Shown one piece after another: positions 44,670 through 54,635 of a stretch of 64,000 nucleotides of DNA (position 1 is the first letter of the stretch; every line of letters begins with the position of its first letter). Position numbers and translations under genes: made by a program. Source of the DNA: Lachnospiraceae bacterium (lineage in GTDB: Bacteria; Bacillota; Clostridia; Lachnospirales; Lachnospiraceae). Where the stretch lies: the NCBI GenBank assembly GCA_017525525.1, contig JAFXSQ010000075.1, positions 1 through 64,000 on the forward strand. The letters run 5' to 3'. The notes beneath the pieces were generated by a model. The model had not been told where the DNA came from. It saw nothing but the letters and a program-made list of their open reading frames with translations, and did not search any database.

Positions 44670-44710
44670 CACACGCAGGTCACGAAGTGACAAACTTCCT
44701 TATGCGTGTG
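44670..44710. repeat. Nested double hairpin, copy 1
   Basis: Outer stem CACACGCA/TGCGTGTG with an inner hairpin GTCAC-GAA-GTGAC. The element at 60757-60795 has the same plan with different bases (GTGCGCGT/ACGCGCAC; GCCAC-GAA-GTGGC), so the fold is kept by paired changes. It lies in the glyS 3' region. Confidence 0.7.
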
Positions 44711-44716
44711 TGCGCA

Positions 44717-46108
44717 TCAGTAGTATAACTTCTTCTCGAAGTACTCCTTTAAGTCCTCAATCTTAACTCTCTCCTGCTCCATGGTGTCACGGTCTCTTAC
44801 CGTAACCGCTCCGTCTGTCTCGGAGTCAAAGTCATAGGTTACGCAGAACGGAGTTCCGATCTCATCCTGACGGCGATAACGCTTACCGATGTTTCCTCTG
44901 TCATCGTACTCGCAATACCAGTACTTTGAGAGGTCGTTGAATACCTTCTCTGCGCCCTCAGCAAGCTTCTTTGAAAGCGGAAGCACTCCTATCTTAACAG
45001 GAGCAAGCGCCGGATGGAACCTAAGCACGGTTCTCATGTCACCGCCCTCGAGCTCCTCCTCATCATAAGCCTCGCAGAGGAAGGCAAGGACAACTCTGTC
45101 AGCTCCGAGTGAAGGCTCGATAACATACGGTATATACTTCTCCTTAGTTTCATCATCAAAGTACTCCATGGACTCGCCCGAAGTATTCTGATGCTGAGTA
45201 AGGTCATAATTGGTTCTGTCAGCGATACCCCAGAGCTCGCCCCAGTCAGTGAACGGAAAAGCGTACTCTATATCGGTTGTCGCGTTGCTGTAGAAGGAAA
45301 GCTCTTCCTTGTCATGGTCACGAAGTCTTAAGTTCTCCTTCTTTATACCGAGATCAAGAAGCCACTGATAGCAGAAGTTTCTCCAATACTCAAACCACTC
45401 AAGGTCGGTTCCCGGCTTACAGAAGAACTCAAGCTCCATCTGCTCGAACTCTCTGGTTCTGAAGGTAAAGTTGCCCGGTGTAATCTCGTTTCTGAAGGAC
45501 TTACCTACCTGGCCTATGCCGAAGGGAACCTTCTTTCTTGAGGTTCTCTGAACATTCTTGAAGTTAACGAATATACCCTGTGCCGTCTCAGGTCTCAAGT
45601 ACACTGTGTTCTTTGCATCCTCGGTTACACCCTGGAAGGTCTTGAACATAAGATTGAACTGTCTGATGTCGGTAAAATTATGCTTACCACAGGTGGGACA
45701 TGGGACGTTCTCATCATCTATGAACTTCTTCATGTCCTCGTTTGACCATCCGTCAACCGAAGACTTAAGCTCTATGCCCTTCTCCGCAGCGTAGTTTTCT
45801 ATGATATTATCGGCTCTGAAACGCTCATGGCACTCACGGCAGTCCATAAGAGGATCCGAGAAGCTTCCCAAGTGGCCCGAAGCAATCCAGGTCTGGGGAT
45901 TCATAAGGATTGCGCAGTCAACGCCCACATTATACGGATTCTCCTGTATGAATTTTTTCCACCATGCGCGCTTAACGTTGTTCTTGAACTCCACGCCGAG
46001 ATTACCGTAATCCCAGGTGTTTGCAAGGCCTCCGTATATTTCGGAGCCCGGATAGATAAATCCTCTCGCCTTGGCCAAAGCCTCAATTTTGTCCATTGTC
46101 TTTTCCAT
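44717..46108 (-). CDS. glyS: Glycine-tRNA ligase, single-chain homodimeric type
   Basis: 463-residue class II synthetase charging tRNA-Gly. Motif 2 region [63 protein letters not shown] and the C-terminal anticodon-binding domain are all present, with a Cys pair set (CRECH...CPTCGKH). This is the eukaryotic/archaeal-like alpha2 form, not the alpha2beta2 form. The frame is open to 46147, but AAAGGA nine bases before the ATG at 46108 gives [16 protein letters not shown]. No glycine T-box leader fits in the 100-bp gap to recO; the gap holds a dispersed repeat (46155-46183). Confidence 0.96.
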   Translation of the reverse strand: MEKTMDKIEALAKARGFIYPGSEIYGGLANTWDYGNLGVEFKNNVKRAWWKKFIQENPYNVGVDCAILMNPQTWIASGHLGSFSDPLMDCRECHERFRADNIIENYAAEKGIELKSSVDGWSNEDMKKFIDDENVPCPTCGKHNFTDIRQFNLMFKTFQGVTEDAKNTVYLRPETAQGIFVNFKNVQRTSRKKVPFGIGQVGKSFRNEITPGNFTFRTREFEQMELEFFCKPGTDLEWFEYWRNFCYQWLLDLGIKKENLRLRDHDKEELSFYSNATTDIEYAFPFTDWGELWGIADRTNYDLTQHQNTSGESMEYFDDETKEKYIPYVIEPSLGADRVVLAFLCEAYDEEELEGGDMRTVLRFHPALAPVKIGVLPLSKKLAEGAEKVFNDLSKYWYCEYDDRGNIGKRYRRQDEIGTPFCVTYDFDSETDGAVTVRDRDTMEQERVKIEDLKEYFEKKLYY

Positions 46109-46154
46109 AATTGACATTCCTTTCTTATTAGATGTCACCTTAAGCAATAACTAA

Positions 46155-46183
46155 AAGTTCCTTCGCTATCGCTCAGGATGACA
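46155..46183. repeat. Single copy of the 28-bp dispersed repeat
   Basis: AAGTTCCTTCGCTATCGCTCAGGATGACA, an arm of the family seen at 28321-28394, here without its inverted partner, in the recO-glyS gap. Confidence 0.75.
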
Positions 46184-46208
46184 GAGTTTTTACAAAACTT
46201 AGTGTAGT

Positions 46209-46952
46209 CTACACTATCCCGTTTAAAATTTCAAGTGATTTGAACTCCCTATCAACATATCTTTTCACAAAGCCCGCTGCCAGCCGCCCAAATTCCTCAA
46301 GGGCATCACTCTTTAAGGAAAATGAAAAGAGCTCCGTCAAAGGGCTCTGCGCGATATATTTCAATGTATATGCGACGGTCGGCGATATCCTTACCGCATC
46401 CTTCGCAAGCCTTCCGCAGGCTTCACAGAGCACTCCTCCTCGGCTTACCGAGAAGAAGGCTTGGCCCTCCCTGTCCGCGCAGGACACACAACCGAAAACA
46501 TTCGGTCCCTCGCCGGCAAGCATCATGGTCTTTAGCTCAAATACCCTTCTTACCAGTTCTACATCAACCTCGCCCTTTTCAACCGCCTTTACGGCTACGA
46601 AAAGCAGATTGAGAAAATCCTTTGAATACTCGCCCTCATGTGTGTAGTAGGACATAAACTCACACAGATAGGATGCGTAGCAGAACTTCTCGATATCCTT
46701 CTCAAACCCCGAAAACCACTCCGATATATCTGCCGAAAAAAGAGTATAGGAGTCCCTTCCTCTTCTGACCGTGAAACTGCCCGTGGCAAATATCCTGCAT
46801 ACAGCTACCAGCGGATTGTTCGGCTTTCTCGCATTATTCGCAAACATGGTAACCTTTCCGCATTCCTTGGTTAAAACCACCAGCCTTTTGCCGTATTCAC
46901 CCTGGTCCGCGGCATAAAGCACCATACCGGAAAGGACTTCGTCTTCTCTCAT
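46209..46952 (-). CDS. recO: DNA repair protein RecO
   Basis: 247 residues: an N-terminal OB fold (SGMVLYAADQGEYGKRLVVLTKECGKVTMFANNARKP), a helical body and a Cys4 zinc site (CVSCADREGQAFFSVSRGGVLCEACG). RecO works with RecR and RecF to load RecA at gaps and anneal single strands. It follows era by 14 bp; the era-recO order is common in Firmicutes. Confidence 0.94.
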   Translation of the reverse strand: MREDEVLSGMVLYAADQGEYGKRLVVLTKECGKVTMFANNARKPNNPLVAVCRIFATGSFTVRRGRDSYTLFSADISEWFSGFEKDIEKFCYASYLCEFMSYYTHEGEYSKDFLNLLFVAVKAVEKGEVDVELVRRVFELKTMMLAGEGPNVFGCVSCADREGQAFFSVSRGGVLCEACGRLAKDAVRISPTVAYTLKYIAQSPLTELFSFSLKSDALEEFGRLAAGFVKRYVDREFKSLEILNGIV

Positions 46953-46966
46953 CTTATCATCCCAAA

Positions 46967-47929
46967 CTATTCATCATCTCTGTAGCCGAAGTTCTTCAGG
47001 CTTACATCACTGTCGCGCCAATCCTTCTTGACCTTGACCCAGAGCTTTAGGTTTACCTTCGTCTCAAGCATATTCTCTACGCTTACTCTCGCGGCGCTGC
47101 CTATCTTCTTTAGGCTCTGACCCTGCTTGCCGATGATGATGCCCTTGTGGCTGTCACGCTCGCATATAATGGTCGCATCTATGTCATACATGCTCCCATC
47201 CTCGCGAAGCTTCATCCTGTCAATCATCACGGCTATCCCGTGAGGCACCTCAGCATCAAGCTGTCTTAAGGCCTGCTCCCTTATCATCTCGGCCACTATC
47301 TGTCTCTCGGGCTGGTCCGTGACCGTATCCTCATCGTAAAAACGGTGTCCGTAGGGCATGTAGCTCTTTATGACCTTGATAAGCTCATCCGTGTTTCTGC
47401 TCTTTAAAGCGGATACCGGAACTATCTCGTCAAATTCGTAGAGCGCCTTGTAGTAGTCGATAGCCTCAAATACAGCCTTTTCCTCAACCGTATCGGTCTT
47501 GTTTATGACTAAGATAACAGGCGTGTTTACCTTCGCAAACATCTCCATTATCTGTCTTTCTCCCGCGCCCGAATAGGTTACGGGCTCGACTATAAAAAGT
47601 ATCACGTCACAGTCGGACAGAGTTCCCGTCGCGGTTTTGAGCATATACTCGCCAAGCTTATTCTTCGCCCTGTTTATGCCCGGCGTGTCAAGGAATACTA
47701 TCTGCGCCTCCTTGTCGGTATAAACCGTCTTTATCCTGTTTCTTGTGGTCTGCGCCTTCTTGCTGGTTATGGCTATTTTTTGTCCTATAAGATGGTTCAT
47801 CAGCGTGGACTTGCCCACATTCGGCCTGCCTATAATAGCCGCAAAGCCCGCCTTATAATCAGCCGGCTCTGCGCTCTCGCTTACGCTGCCGCCAAGCGCC
47901 TCCGCCATCATTTTTTCCAAGTCATTCAT
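46967..47929 (-). CDS. era: GTPase Era
   Basis: 320 residues: G1 GRPNVGKSTLMNHLIG, G3 DTPGI, G4 NKTDTV, then the KH domain with KGIIIGKQGQSLKKIGSAAR. Era binds the 3' end of 16S rRNA and helps 30S assembly. GGAG lies 7 bp before the ATG. An N-terminal extension of about 25 residues precedes the G domain, slightly longer than usual. In an apparent operon M16C peptidase-era-recO-glyS. Confidence 0.96.
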   Translation of the reverse strand: MNDLEKMMAEALGGSVSESAEPADYKAGFAAIIGRPNVGKSTLMNHLIGQKIAITSKKAQTTRNRIKTVYTDKEAQIVFLDTPGINRAKNKLGEYMLKTATGTLSDCDVILFIVEPVTYSGAGERQIMEMFAKVNTPVILVINKTDTVEEKAVFEAIDYYKALYEFDEIVPVSALKSRNTDELIKVIKSYMPYGHRFYDEDTVTDQPERQIVAEMIREQALRQLDAEVPHGIAVMIDRMKLREDGSMYDIDATIICERDSHKGIIIGKQGQSLKKIGSAARVSVENMLETKVNLKLWVKVKKDWRDSDVSLKNFGYRDDE

Positions 47930-47981
47930 TATATAATCTCCGATATGCTCTTAAAACCGCCTTATGCATAAGGCCGTAATA

Positions 47982-50897
47982 TCACTTTATCTCCGCTATA
48001 TTCTTAAAGCTTCCTTTAGCTTCCTCAATCTTCTTCTCATCGCCTATGGCGCAGATTATGCCGCTTGCGGTAACTGCCTCCACATAAGGAGCAAGCTCTC
48101 TTATCGAAGATGCCTTACATGCAAGAATCTCGTCCCTTTCTCTCTGCAAATCCTCCTCGGTAACCCCCGTCACATAGCAGGCATAGGAGAAGGTTCCCTC
48201 TGCAGATGGAGTAAGCGGCGTATCAAGCTTGGCTATGGCTCCGATTATATACTTGGTCATATCTCGCTCGTCACAGTCAAACCCCTTCACATAATCAAGG
48301 GCCTTGCCATATATCTCATAAGTGGACATAAGGTTCGGATCGCGATATGAGGTAAAGTAGGAATTGCCGGTTCTTCCATACCCGCACATGGCGCCGTAAG
48401 CGCCGCCCTTTACGCGCACATTGATCCACAGATAGTCATACGAGAATATAATGCTCAGCACATTAAGCGCGCCGTTATACTTTAATCCCTTATCACGGTA
48501 GTTGCCCGCGGTGGCAACATACTGTACCTGGCTTGCGGTCTTAAAGCCCTCGTTTTTCACCTCCGGCTCGGCAGGCTCCTCTATATCAAAATCAAGCCTT
48601 GTGGAAAGCCTGTTTGAAAGCTTTGTTACAGAGTCTTTAAGCATCTTAACAGGATCCTTGTCGGAGGTGTAGCTTATCGTAAGGCTGTTTCTTGAAAGGA
48701 CCTTCGAGAGCACAGTCTTAAGCCTCTCACAGAGCTCATCAGCTCTCTCCTCAAAGTGATCGTCAAGCTCAGACAGGAATTTATAATAATCTATTCCGTC
48801 AAGAGCCTCCTTTGCGCGCCCGCTCTTTGTCACATACGAAACGGCCCTTGCAGCCGACGTCTGATGTCCCGCGGACACAAGGTCATTCTTCATATTGGTC
48901 CTTGTCTCGCTTACTATCTCCTTAAGTCTCTTCTTATCATCTATATGCGACGAGAACAAAAGCTCGGACATAATATCCATGCCCTTGTCTAAGTTCTCAT
49001 CGAGAAGCTTTACGCTTACCATGAACTGCGGTTCGTAGCTGTTATCGGCGCTTACACGTTCGGACACAATTGTCGCAAAGCCTATTCCTCCCGTGTAAAG
49101 GTTTATCTCCGAAGCAATCTCGCCGTAGGTATGCTCATCCGTATCCACATATTTGAACACATCGGTCAGAAGGGAAATGTACGGATAATCTTCTATAGAT
49201 ATATCTCTTATACTGAAATTCAGGCTTATATAGCTTATCCCGTTGGTGAAGACGTCATGGCTTACAATCTTTACCTGCTCTATCAATGACTCATGGTTGT
49301 TCAGCTCTCTTGCCTTTTTGCCTATATCGTCTATGGAAAGAAGCGGTATGGTAAGCAGCTCCTCCGGGGTTGAGGGCTCGGACTGATAAGCCTTGAGATG
49401 CTCCATGTTCGCCCTTATCGCCTCTATCTCCTCAGCGGAAAGGCTCGCCTTGTATGTCGCAAGCTTCTCCTTTCTCTCTGCATCCTTCTTTGCGTTAAGT
49501 CCCCTCTCGGGAATGAGAACCACCTTCGACTTGTGATTATTCTTTAATATACCCGTGTCAATAAGATTCTCGTAATAACCTGTATCTATAAGGCTTTTAA
49601 GCTCCGCAAAAACAGGGTTAAGTTCAAGCGCGACAAATGCCTTCGCATCATCGTAAAGCCAGGTATTCATGGTATCAAGACCGTACATAAGGCCCTTGGG
49701 GAAGCGCCCGAAATTCGCTTCCTTGTGCTTGAATTCAAGCAGGTTAAGGGCTGCCTTTATAGCCTTTTTGTCTATTCCGTTAGACACCTGCTTTTGAAGC
49801 TCCTCCTCGACTATGCGAACAAACTCGGCTTCATCCGAAAGATTGGCGTTCTGCGCAACTATCGAAAAGAGTGGCTGCCTTATTCCGTCATCGAAGGACG
49901 AGTACACATCCTTGCCTATTCCCGCATCGATAAGCGCCTTCTTCAAGGGCGCCCCCGGCATATCCACAAGCACCTGCCCGAGAATATTGAAGGCGGTAGT
50001 CTGCTTTAGGTCATCCACATCCCCGACTATCACATTGTAGGAAAGAAATGTATTGTCCTCCTCCTCATCATTTTCGGCGATGGAATAACACTCCTCCACC
50101 CTTACCGGCTCCTTAAAGGGCTGTGTCTTATTTATCTCAGAATCAACTTCAAGATAATCATACTCGCTTAAGTATTCTTCATCGATAAAGTTAAGCTCCT
50201 TCTCAAAGTCTACAGCTCCGTACAGATAGATGTAGCTGTTCGAAGGATGATAATACTTCTTATGAAAGTCTATAAATTCCTGCTGCGTAAGCTCCGGTAT
50301 ATGCTCCGGATCACCGCCCGAATCAACTCCGTAGGGGGCCTCGGGGAGAAGTGAGGTCTGTATCAGTCTGAACAGCTGCTGGTCCGGAGACGAATATGCG
50401 CCTCTCATCTCGTTATAAACTACACCGTTGTATATGAGTTCGTCTTTCTCATCAAGCTCATAATGCCAACCCTCCTGCTGCATTATCTCATCCTTTATAT
50501 AGATGTTCGGATGAAAAACCGCATCAAGATACACATCCATCAGGTTATGAAGATCCTTTGCGTTCATGGAAGCAACCGGATAAACCGTTTTATCCGGATA
50601 TGTCATTGCGTTAAGAAACGTGTTCAGCGAACCCTTGGCAAGCTCCACGAAGGGATCCTTCGCAGGGAACTTCTTTGAACCGCATAATACTGAGTGCTCC
50701 GTGATGTGCGGTATACCCTTGTCATTCTCGGGCGGTGTTCTGAAAGCTATGTGAAAGACCTTGTTCTCATCATCGTTTTCAACCGCAAGCACCCTCGCTC
50801 CTGTTTTCTTATGCTTTAAGAGATAGCCTGTACCGTTCAGTTCCTCAAGTCTTTTTTCTTCAATTAATTCATAACCCGGTAATCTGCTTAATTCCAC
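47982..50897 (-). CDS. M16C family zinc metallopeptidase (presequence-protease/insulinase type)
   Basis: 971 residues, the expected length for the four-domain M16C peptidase that closes as a clam shell around peptides. The inverted zinc motif HxxEH is present as HITEHSVLCGSKKF near the N-terminus, with the third ligand region YNEMRGAYSSPDQ downstream. The C-terminal half holds the inactive domains. The start is a GTG seven bases after GGAGG. No signal peptide, so it is probably cytoplasmic and degrades free peptides. Confidence 0.93.
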   Translation of the reverse strand: MELSRLPGYELIEEKRLEELNGTGYLLKHKKTGARVLAVENDDENKVFHIAFRTPPENDKGIPHITEHSVLCGSKKFPAKDPFVELAKGSLNTFLNAMTYPDKTVYPVASMNAKDLHNLMDVYLDAVFHPNIYIKDEIMQQEGWHYELDEKDELIYNGVVYNEMRGAYSSPDQQLFRLIQTSLLPEAPYGVDSGGDPEHIPELTQQEFIDFHKKYYHPSNSYIYLYGAVDFEKELNFIDEEYLSEYDYLEVDSEINKTQPFKEPVRVEECYSIAENDEEEDNTFLSYNVIVGDVDDLKQTTAFNILGQVLVDMPGAPLKKALIDAGIGKDVYSSFDDGIRQPLFSIVAQNANLSDEAEFVRIVEEELQKQVSNGIDKKAIKAALNLLEFKHKEANFGRFPKGLMYGLDTMNTWLYDDAKAFVALELNPVFAELKSLIDTGYYENLIDTGILKNNHKSKVVLIPERGLNAKKDAERKEKLATYKASLSAEEIEAIRANMEHLKAYQSEPSTPEELLTIPLLSIDDIGKKARELNNHESLIEQVKIVSHDVFTNGISYISLNFSIRDISIEDYPYISLLTDVFKYVDTDEHTYGEIASEINLYTGGIGFATIVSERVSADNSYEPQFMVSVKLLDENLDKGMDIMSELLFSSHIDDKKRLKEIVSETRTNMKNDLVSAGHQTSAARAVSYVTKSGRAKEALDGIDYYKFLSELDDHFEERADELCERLKTVLSKVLSRNSLTISYTSDKDPVKMLKDSVTKLSNRLSTRLDFDIEEPAEPEVKNEGFKTASQVQYVATAGNYRDKGLKYNGALNVLSIIFSYDYLWINVRVKGGAYGAMCGYGRTGNSYFTSYRDPNLMSTYEIYGKALDYVKGFDCDERDMTKYIIGAIAKLDTPLTPSAEGTFSYACYVTGVTEEDLQRERDEILACKASSIRELAPYVEAVTASGIICAIGDEKKIEEAKGSFKNIAEIK

Positions 50898-50914
50898 TTT
50901 TTAACCTCCGATTT

Positions 50915-51064
50915 AAGATCCTCCGCTTCGCGTAAGACATGACAGTTGTCATTTTGAGAGGAGAAACGCAAATGACGAAGTCATTTTTACAATGCGTTTC
51001 GACGACATGACACGATTATGAATTAATCGTGTCAATACTATTGCTTTGCCCGAAGAATCTTTTT
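50915..51064. repeat. Multi-hairpin intergenic element, copy 1
   Basis: Bounded by AAGATCCTCCGCTTCGCG and CCCGAAGAATCTTTTT. It has hairpin A GAAACGCA...TGCGTTTC (50963-51000) enclosing AATGAC-GAA-GTCATT, and hairpin B ACACGATTA...TAATCGTGT (51010-51032) followed by CAATAC. Homologous to 62892-63010 with paired changes in both hairpins. It fills the gap between yhaN and the M16C peptidase gene. Confidence 0.85.
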
Positions 51065-51078
51065 TACAATAATTCTAA

Positions 51079-53532
51079 CTACTTTCTGCTGTTGCTGCAG
51101 GTAAAGTAAATCACCTGATATTCCTCAGCTATATCATCCAGGAAGCCTACAGCCTTTCTTGCCTTCCTGTCATCAAAGCCTATAAAAGGATCGTCAAATA
51201 CCACAAACGGCTTTTCATCCTTATACATGGCATCCACCAAAGACATGCGCATGCATATTCCCGCCAAATCACGCTGTCCCTTCGATAAGTACTTTAAGTC
51301 CCTGGGCATGCCGGCCTTTCTTACCCTTACGTCCATGGCCGCATCTATCTCATAATCATCCCTGCCCTTTTCAGCAATCATGTCGAAGTACTTTTTGAAG
51401 CCCTCCGTCACAGGCTCCATGTATTTAGACGTGAAGCTTACCTTCGCCCTGTTAAGGAAATCCCTCGTCTTGACAAGGACCTCATGCCGGTGCTTTAATC
51501 TGTCAAGCTCTGCCTGCTCCTCCTCGATCATAAGTGCTCCCTGGTCAAGCTTCTCCTTTTCCTCGTACATCTGGGATAGTCTGTCGTTGATATCCCTTAT
51601 GCCCTTGTATACCTCGTTGAGCTTATCATTTATCTGTGTAAGCTCTTCCGAAAGCTCCTCAACCGACCTGTTTCTGTCTGTCTCACCTATGCTCTTCGCC
51701 GGTTTTAAGGCCGCTATGTCATTATCCTTCTCGAACTCTCTCCGTTTTGCCGATGCCGCCTCATACTCACTCTTTGCATTGGCAAGCATGAGAAGCCTGT
51801 CCTTGATCGAAAGAAGCTGTTCCGGAACATCCGCTGCAAAATCTATGTTCAGGCCCTCTGTAATGCTCCTGATCTCGGTCTCGGCTTCAAAAAGCATATT
51901 ATTTGTCTCGAGCCTGCGCTTTCTTAATTCATTAAGGCTCTTTAACCTGTTCTCAAGCGCTATCAGCGCGCTTAAGAAAAACTCATCCTCGCCATCTATC
52001 TTGAGAAGCTCTGCGTACTTTTCCTCTGTCTCCTTGGCGGCTTCAATGCGCCTGCTGTCCTCCTCAAGGGATTTCTTCATGTCTTCGAGCTCTGCCTTGT
52101 ATGCTTCTATCGACACGGCCTCCGACTTCTCAGTTTCTGTCTGCCCGTTGTCAACCGGCACATCCTCCACATACTTTCTTGGAATGCTGACACCTGCCGC
52201 GAAAAATGCCACGCCAAAGAGCAAAATGAAAACCGCTCCGGCAATAATTCCGGCCAGCAGGGCTTCGCTTGCAGGCTTTACCGCTATAAGCGTTCCCACA
52301 ACCAAAAGACATATAAGTATCAGGCATATACCCGTAAGCTTAAATCTCATTCCTCTGCGGTTAAGCTTCTGCTGCCTTTCATAGCTCTCATTCTCGAACC
52401 TTTTGATACGGTCCGCTCTCTCATTTTCAAGCTTCTTAAGAGCCGACTCCTTCTCGCTTATAAGCTTCTCGGTTGCCGCTACGGCCGACTGCTTTGCCGG
52501 AAGAGTCCTGGCTAAGGCAAGCATCTCATTCTCATCCTCGATAAGCTTTTTGAGCTCGTTCTCGGATATTTCGTAATCGGAATCCTGCGCAGGAATATCC
52601 ATATCCGATGCAAGTGAGGCTTTGAGCTCGTTCATTCTATATGCTATCTTTGTGGCCCTGTCTATATCCGAGACCTCAATCACCCTTCCTTTGAAGAAGG
52701 CTTCACACTCACCGTATGCCCGGTTTCTCTCATCAAATTCCCTGCACAGCTCTTCGTACTGCTGTATCTTATTCTGCTTGTCCTTCTCGGCGGAGATTAT
52801 GGCAAGCCTTTCCTTTATCGCATAAAGCTCCTTCTCAAGCTTATCCGCTTCCTTTGTTTTGTCGCTTCTTAACCTCTTTAATTCCTCTATGCTGTTGTCG
52901 ACACCGCTGTTCCTGCGCTGCTCCTCTCGGATTCCCGCAAGCTCCTCTTTAAGCTTTTTGACCCGTCCGGTGCTTCTGTCCGGGGAGAGCTGATTGATAA
53001 GGTCGCCTAACCTCTTGTCCACCTTCTCGAAGGACTCGATATCTCCCGTATTCAACGCAAGCTGTCCGAGCTTTGCGCTTATGCTTCCGGTATTTCCGGT
53101 ATCGCAGCCGTTCTCGGTTATCACAACGGTTCTTAAGAATGAATCGCTGTCTATCGAAAAAAGCTCCTCTCCGAGCTTATCACTGTAATCGTTAACCGGC
53201 ATTCCGGTCTTTGCATTTCTTAAAAGAAACTCATCCTCCTTAGGTTTGCTTCCGAATATCCTTGTGACTATGTAAGTCTTGTCGTCCACGGAGAATGTAA
53301 GCTCGCCGCCGTACACGCCGCCCTGCCAGGGCCTGAAGCGATTCCTCTCTTTGTCGAAATCATTCTTCTTGGATTCGTTCATGAAGCCGTAGAACATAAC
53401 CCTTATGAACGCCACCAAGGTAGACTTTCCGAAACCGTTCTCCTCGCAGATTACATTGAGCCCGTCCGTAAAATCGAAGCTCCTTTTAGAGAAACAGCCG
53501 AAATTCTCTATACTGCAATTTAGTATCTTCAT
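51079..53532 (-). CDS. YhaN-like SMC/Rad50-type ATPase with a mid-coil membrane hairpin
   Basis: 817 residues. N-terminal ATPase half with ENGFGKSTLVAFI; a long coiled coil interrupted at about 390-455 by two membrane segments (LTGICLILICLLVVGTLIAV and AGIIAGAVFILLFGVAFFAAG); C-terminal half with LSKGQRDLAGICMRMSLVDAMY and the Walker B FVVFDDPFIGFDD. The membrane pair in the coil is the layout of Bacillus YhaN rather than SbcC, which is longer and soluble. The frame extends to 53571, but the ATG at 53532 gives MKILNCSIENFGCF and overlaps the yhaO stop as ATGA. Probably acts with YhaO as a nuclease complex on DNA ends. Confidence 0.88.
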   Translation of the reverse strand: MKILNCSIENFGCFSKRSFDFTDGLNVICEENGFGKSTLVAFIRVMFYGFMNESKKNDFDKERNRFRPWQGGVYGGELTFSVDDKTYIVTRIFGSKPKEDEFLLRNAKTGMPVNDYSDKLGEELFSIDSDSFLRTVVITENGCDTGNTGSISAKLGQLALNTGDIESFEKVDKRLGDLINQLSPDRSTGRVKKLKEELAGIREEQRRNSGVDNSIEELKRLRSDKTKEADKLEKELYAIKERLAIISAEKDKQNKIQQYEELCREFDERNRAYGECEAFFKGRVIEVSDIDRATKIAYRMNELKASLASDMDIPAQDSDYEISENELKKLIEDENEMLALARTLPAKQSAVAATEKLISEKESALKKLENERADRIKRFENESYERQQKLNRRGMRFKLTGICLILICLLVVGTLIAVKPASEALLAGIIAGAVFILLFGVAFFAAGVSIPRKYVEDVPVDNGQTETEKSEAVSIEAYKAELEDMKKSLEEDSRRIEAAKETEEKYAELLKIDGEDEFFLSALIALENRLKSLNELRKRRLETNNMLFEAETEIRSITEGLNIDFAADVPEQLLSIKDRLLMLANAKSEYEAASAKRREFEKDNDIAALKPAKSIGETDRNRSVEELSEELTQINDKLNEVYKGIRDINDRLSQMYEEKEKLDQGALMIEEEQAELDRLKHRHEVLVKTRDFLNRAKVSFTSKYMEPVTEGFKKYFDMIAEKGRDDYEIDAAMDVRVRKAGMPRDLKYLSKGQRDLAGICMRMSLVDAMYKDEKPFVVFDDPFIGFDDRKARKAVGFLDDIAEEYQVIYFTCSNSRK

Positions 53533-54635
53533 ACAAGCTGCTCCTCTCCCGACAAAGCTCTTATGCCGCATCTGATTATCTCGCTCTTCATGTCCTCATC
53601 AAGAGAATCGTCATCATAGATCAGCCTTACGAACTCACCCTTAAGCGAGCTCTCAAGCTTATACTCATCATAATCCACGAAGGTCTTGGTCTTATCCTCG
53701 GTAGTCACATAGAAGTATTTATCCGAAAACCTTTCGGTTATCATCGACGTAGAAAGCTCTACCGATACATCCACATTGCCTATAAGCACAAGCTTGATCA
53801 AGCTTGTCGGTGCTATACCCATACCATCAAGCATGTCCGATATCATGTCCGCGGCCTTCATCGTACCGTCAGCACCGCTCACATCCATCACCAGCTCGTA
53901 TATCTTCCTTTTCGCAAATGGTATGAATACCGGCTCTATCTTCTTGGTGGCCTCGTCTATTTCAAGCAGTACAAAGCCGTGGTCTCCGCACTCGTCAAAG
54001 CCTCTGCCCTCTATGCATCCGCAATAGCAGTACATTCCTCTCTTGTCAAGTGACCTTAATCTGTAGCTGTGGATATGCCCGAGGGCAAGATAATCTATAC
54101 ACTTGCCTGTCAATCTGCTTATATCTATATTCTCGGCAGTATTCCTCTTCCTCGAGGTATAGCCGACCTCCTGTCCGTGGAGGGTAACTATATTGAGTTT
54201 GTCCACATCCAAAAGAAGATTGTCATAAAGGGTTATGGAGTTTGACGCCTCAAGCTCCGCTCCCGTTATCACAACCCCGTCTCTAAGCTCATAACTCTTC
54301 CACTCCGTAGTGAAAAGATGCAGGTTCGCCGGCAGCTCTTCCAGCGCCGAAAGAAAACTCTCCACATCATGATTTCCCTTTAAGTAGAAGAATTCTATGT
54401 CCGGGTTATTCACTATGGAATCCCTGACCATATCCCTGACCGTGACAGATACATTTGCCGTGTCGAAGAGATCCCCTGCAATGATGATAGCCTCTATTCC
54501 ATACTCCTTTGCATAGTCTATCATCCTTGTAAATGAGCCGTTAAGCTCAGCCTTCCTTAAGGCCCTCTTTTCACCCTCAAGATTTGCATTCAGTTTTGAA
54601 TCAAGGTGCAGATCCGCACAATGAATTATTCTCAT
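53529..54635 (-). CDS. YhaO/SbcD-like metallophosphoesterase exonuclease
   Basis: 368 residues with the calcineurin-like phosphoesterase motifs in order: MRIIHCADLHLDS, AGDLFD, LKGNHD, TLHGQEVG and ALGHIHSY. Relatives (SbcD, Mre11, YhaO) are manganese-dependent nucleases that pair with a Rad50-like ATPase; the partner is the next gene, translationally coupled by ATGA. The upstream gene overlaps it the same way. Confidence 0.92.
   Translation of the reverse strand: MRIIHCADLHLDSKLNANLEGEKRALRKAELNGSFTRMIDYAKEYGIEAIIIAGDLFDTANVSVTVRDMVRDSIVNNPDIEFFYLKGNHDVESFLSALEELPANLHLFTTEWKSYELRDGVVITGAELEASNSITLYDNLLLDVDKLNIVTLHGQEVGYTSRKRNTAENIDISRLTGKCIDYLALGHIHSYRLRSLDKRGMYCYCGCIEGRGFDECGDHGFVLLEIDEATKKIEPVFIPFAKRKIYELVMDVSGADGTMKAADMISDMLDGMGIAPTSLIKLVLIGNVDVSVELSTSMITERFSDKYFYVTTEDKTKTFVDYDEYKLESSLKGEFVRLIYDDDSLDEDMKSEIIRCGIRALSGEEQLV

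Noticed and set aside
46109..46208. Glycine T-box before glyS
   Set aside because: The gap is too short and contains only a 28-bp dispersed repeat and the glyS ribosome site.
51079..54635. Naming the pair sbcC-sbcD
   Set aside because: The ATPase is shorter than SbcC and has two membrane helices in its coil, which fits the YhaN/YhaO class better.
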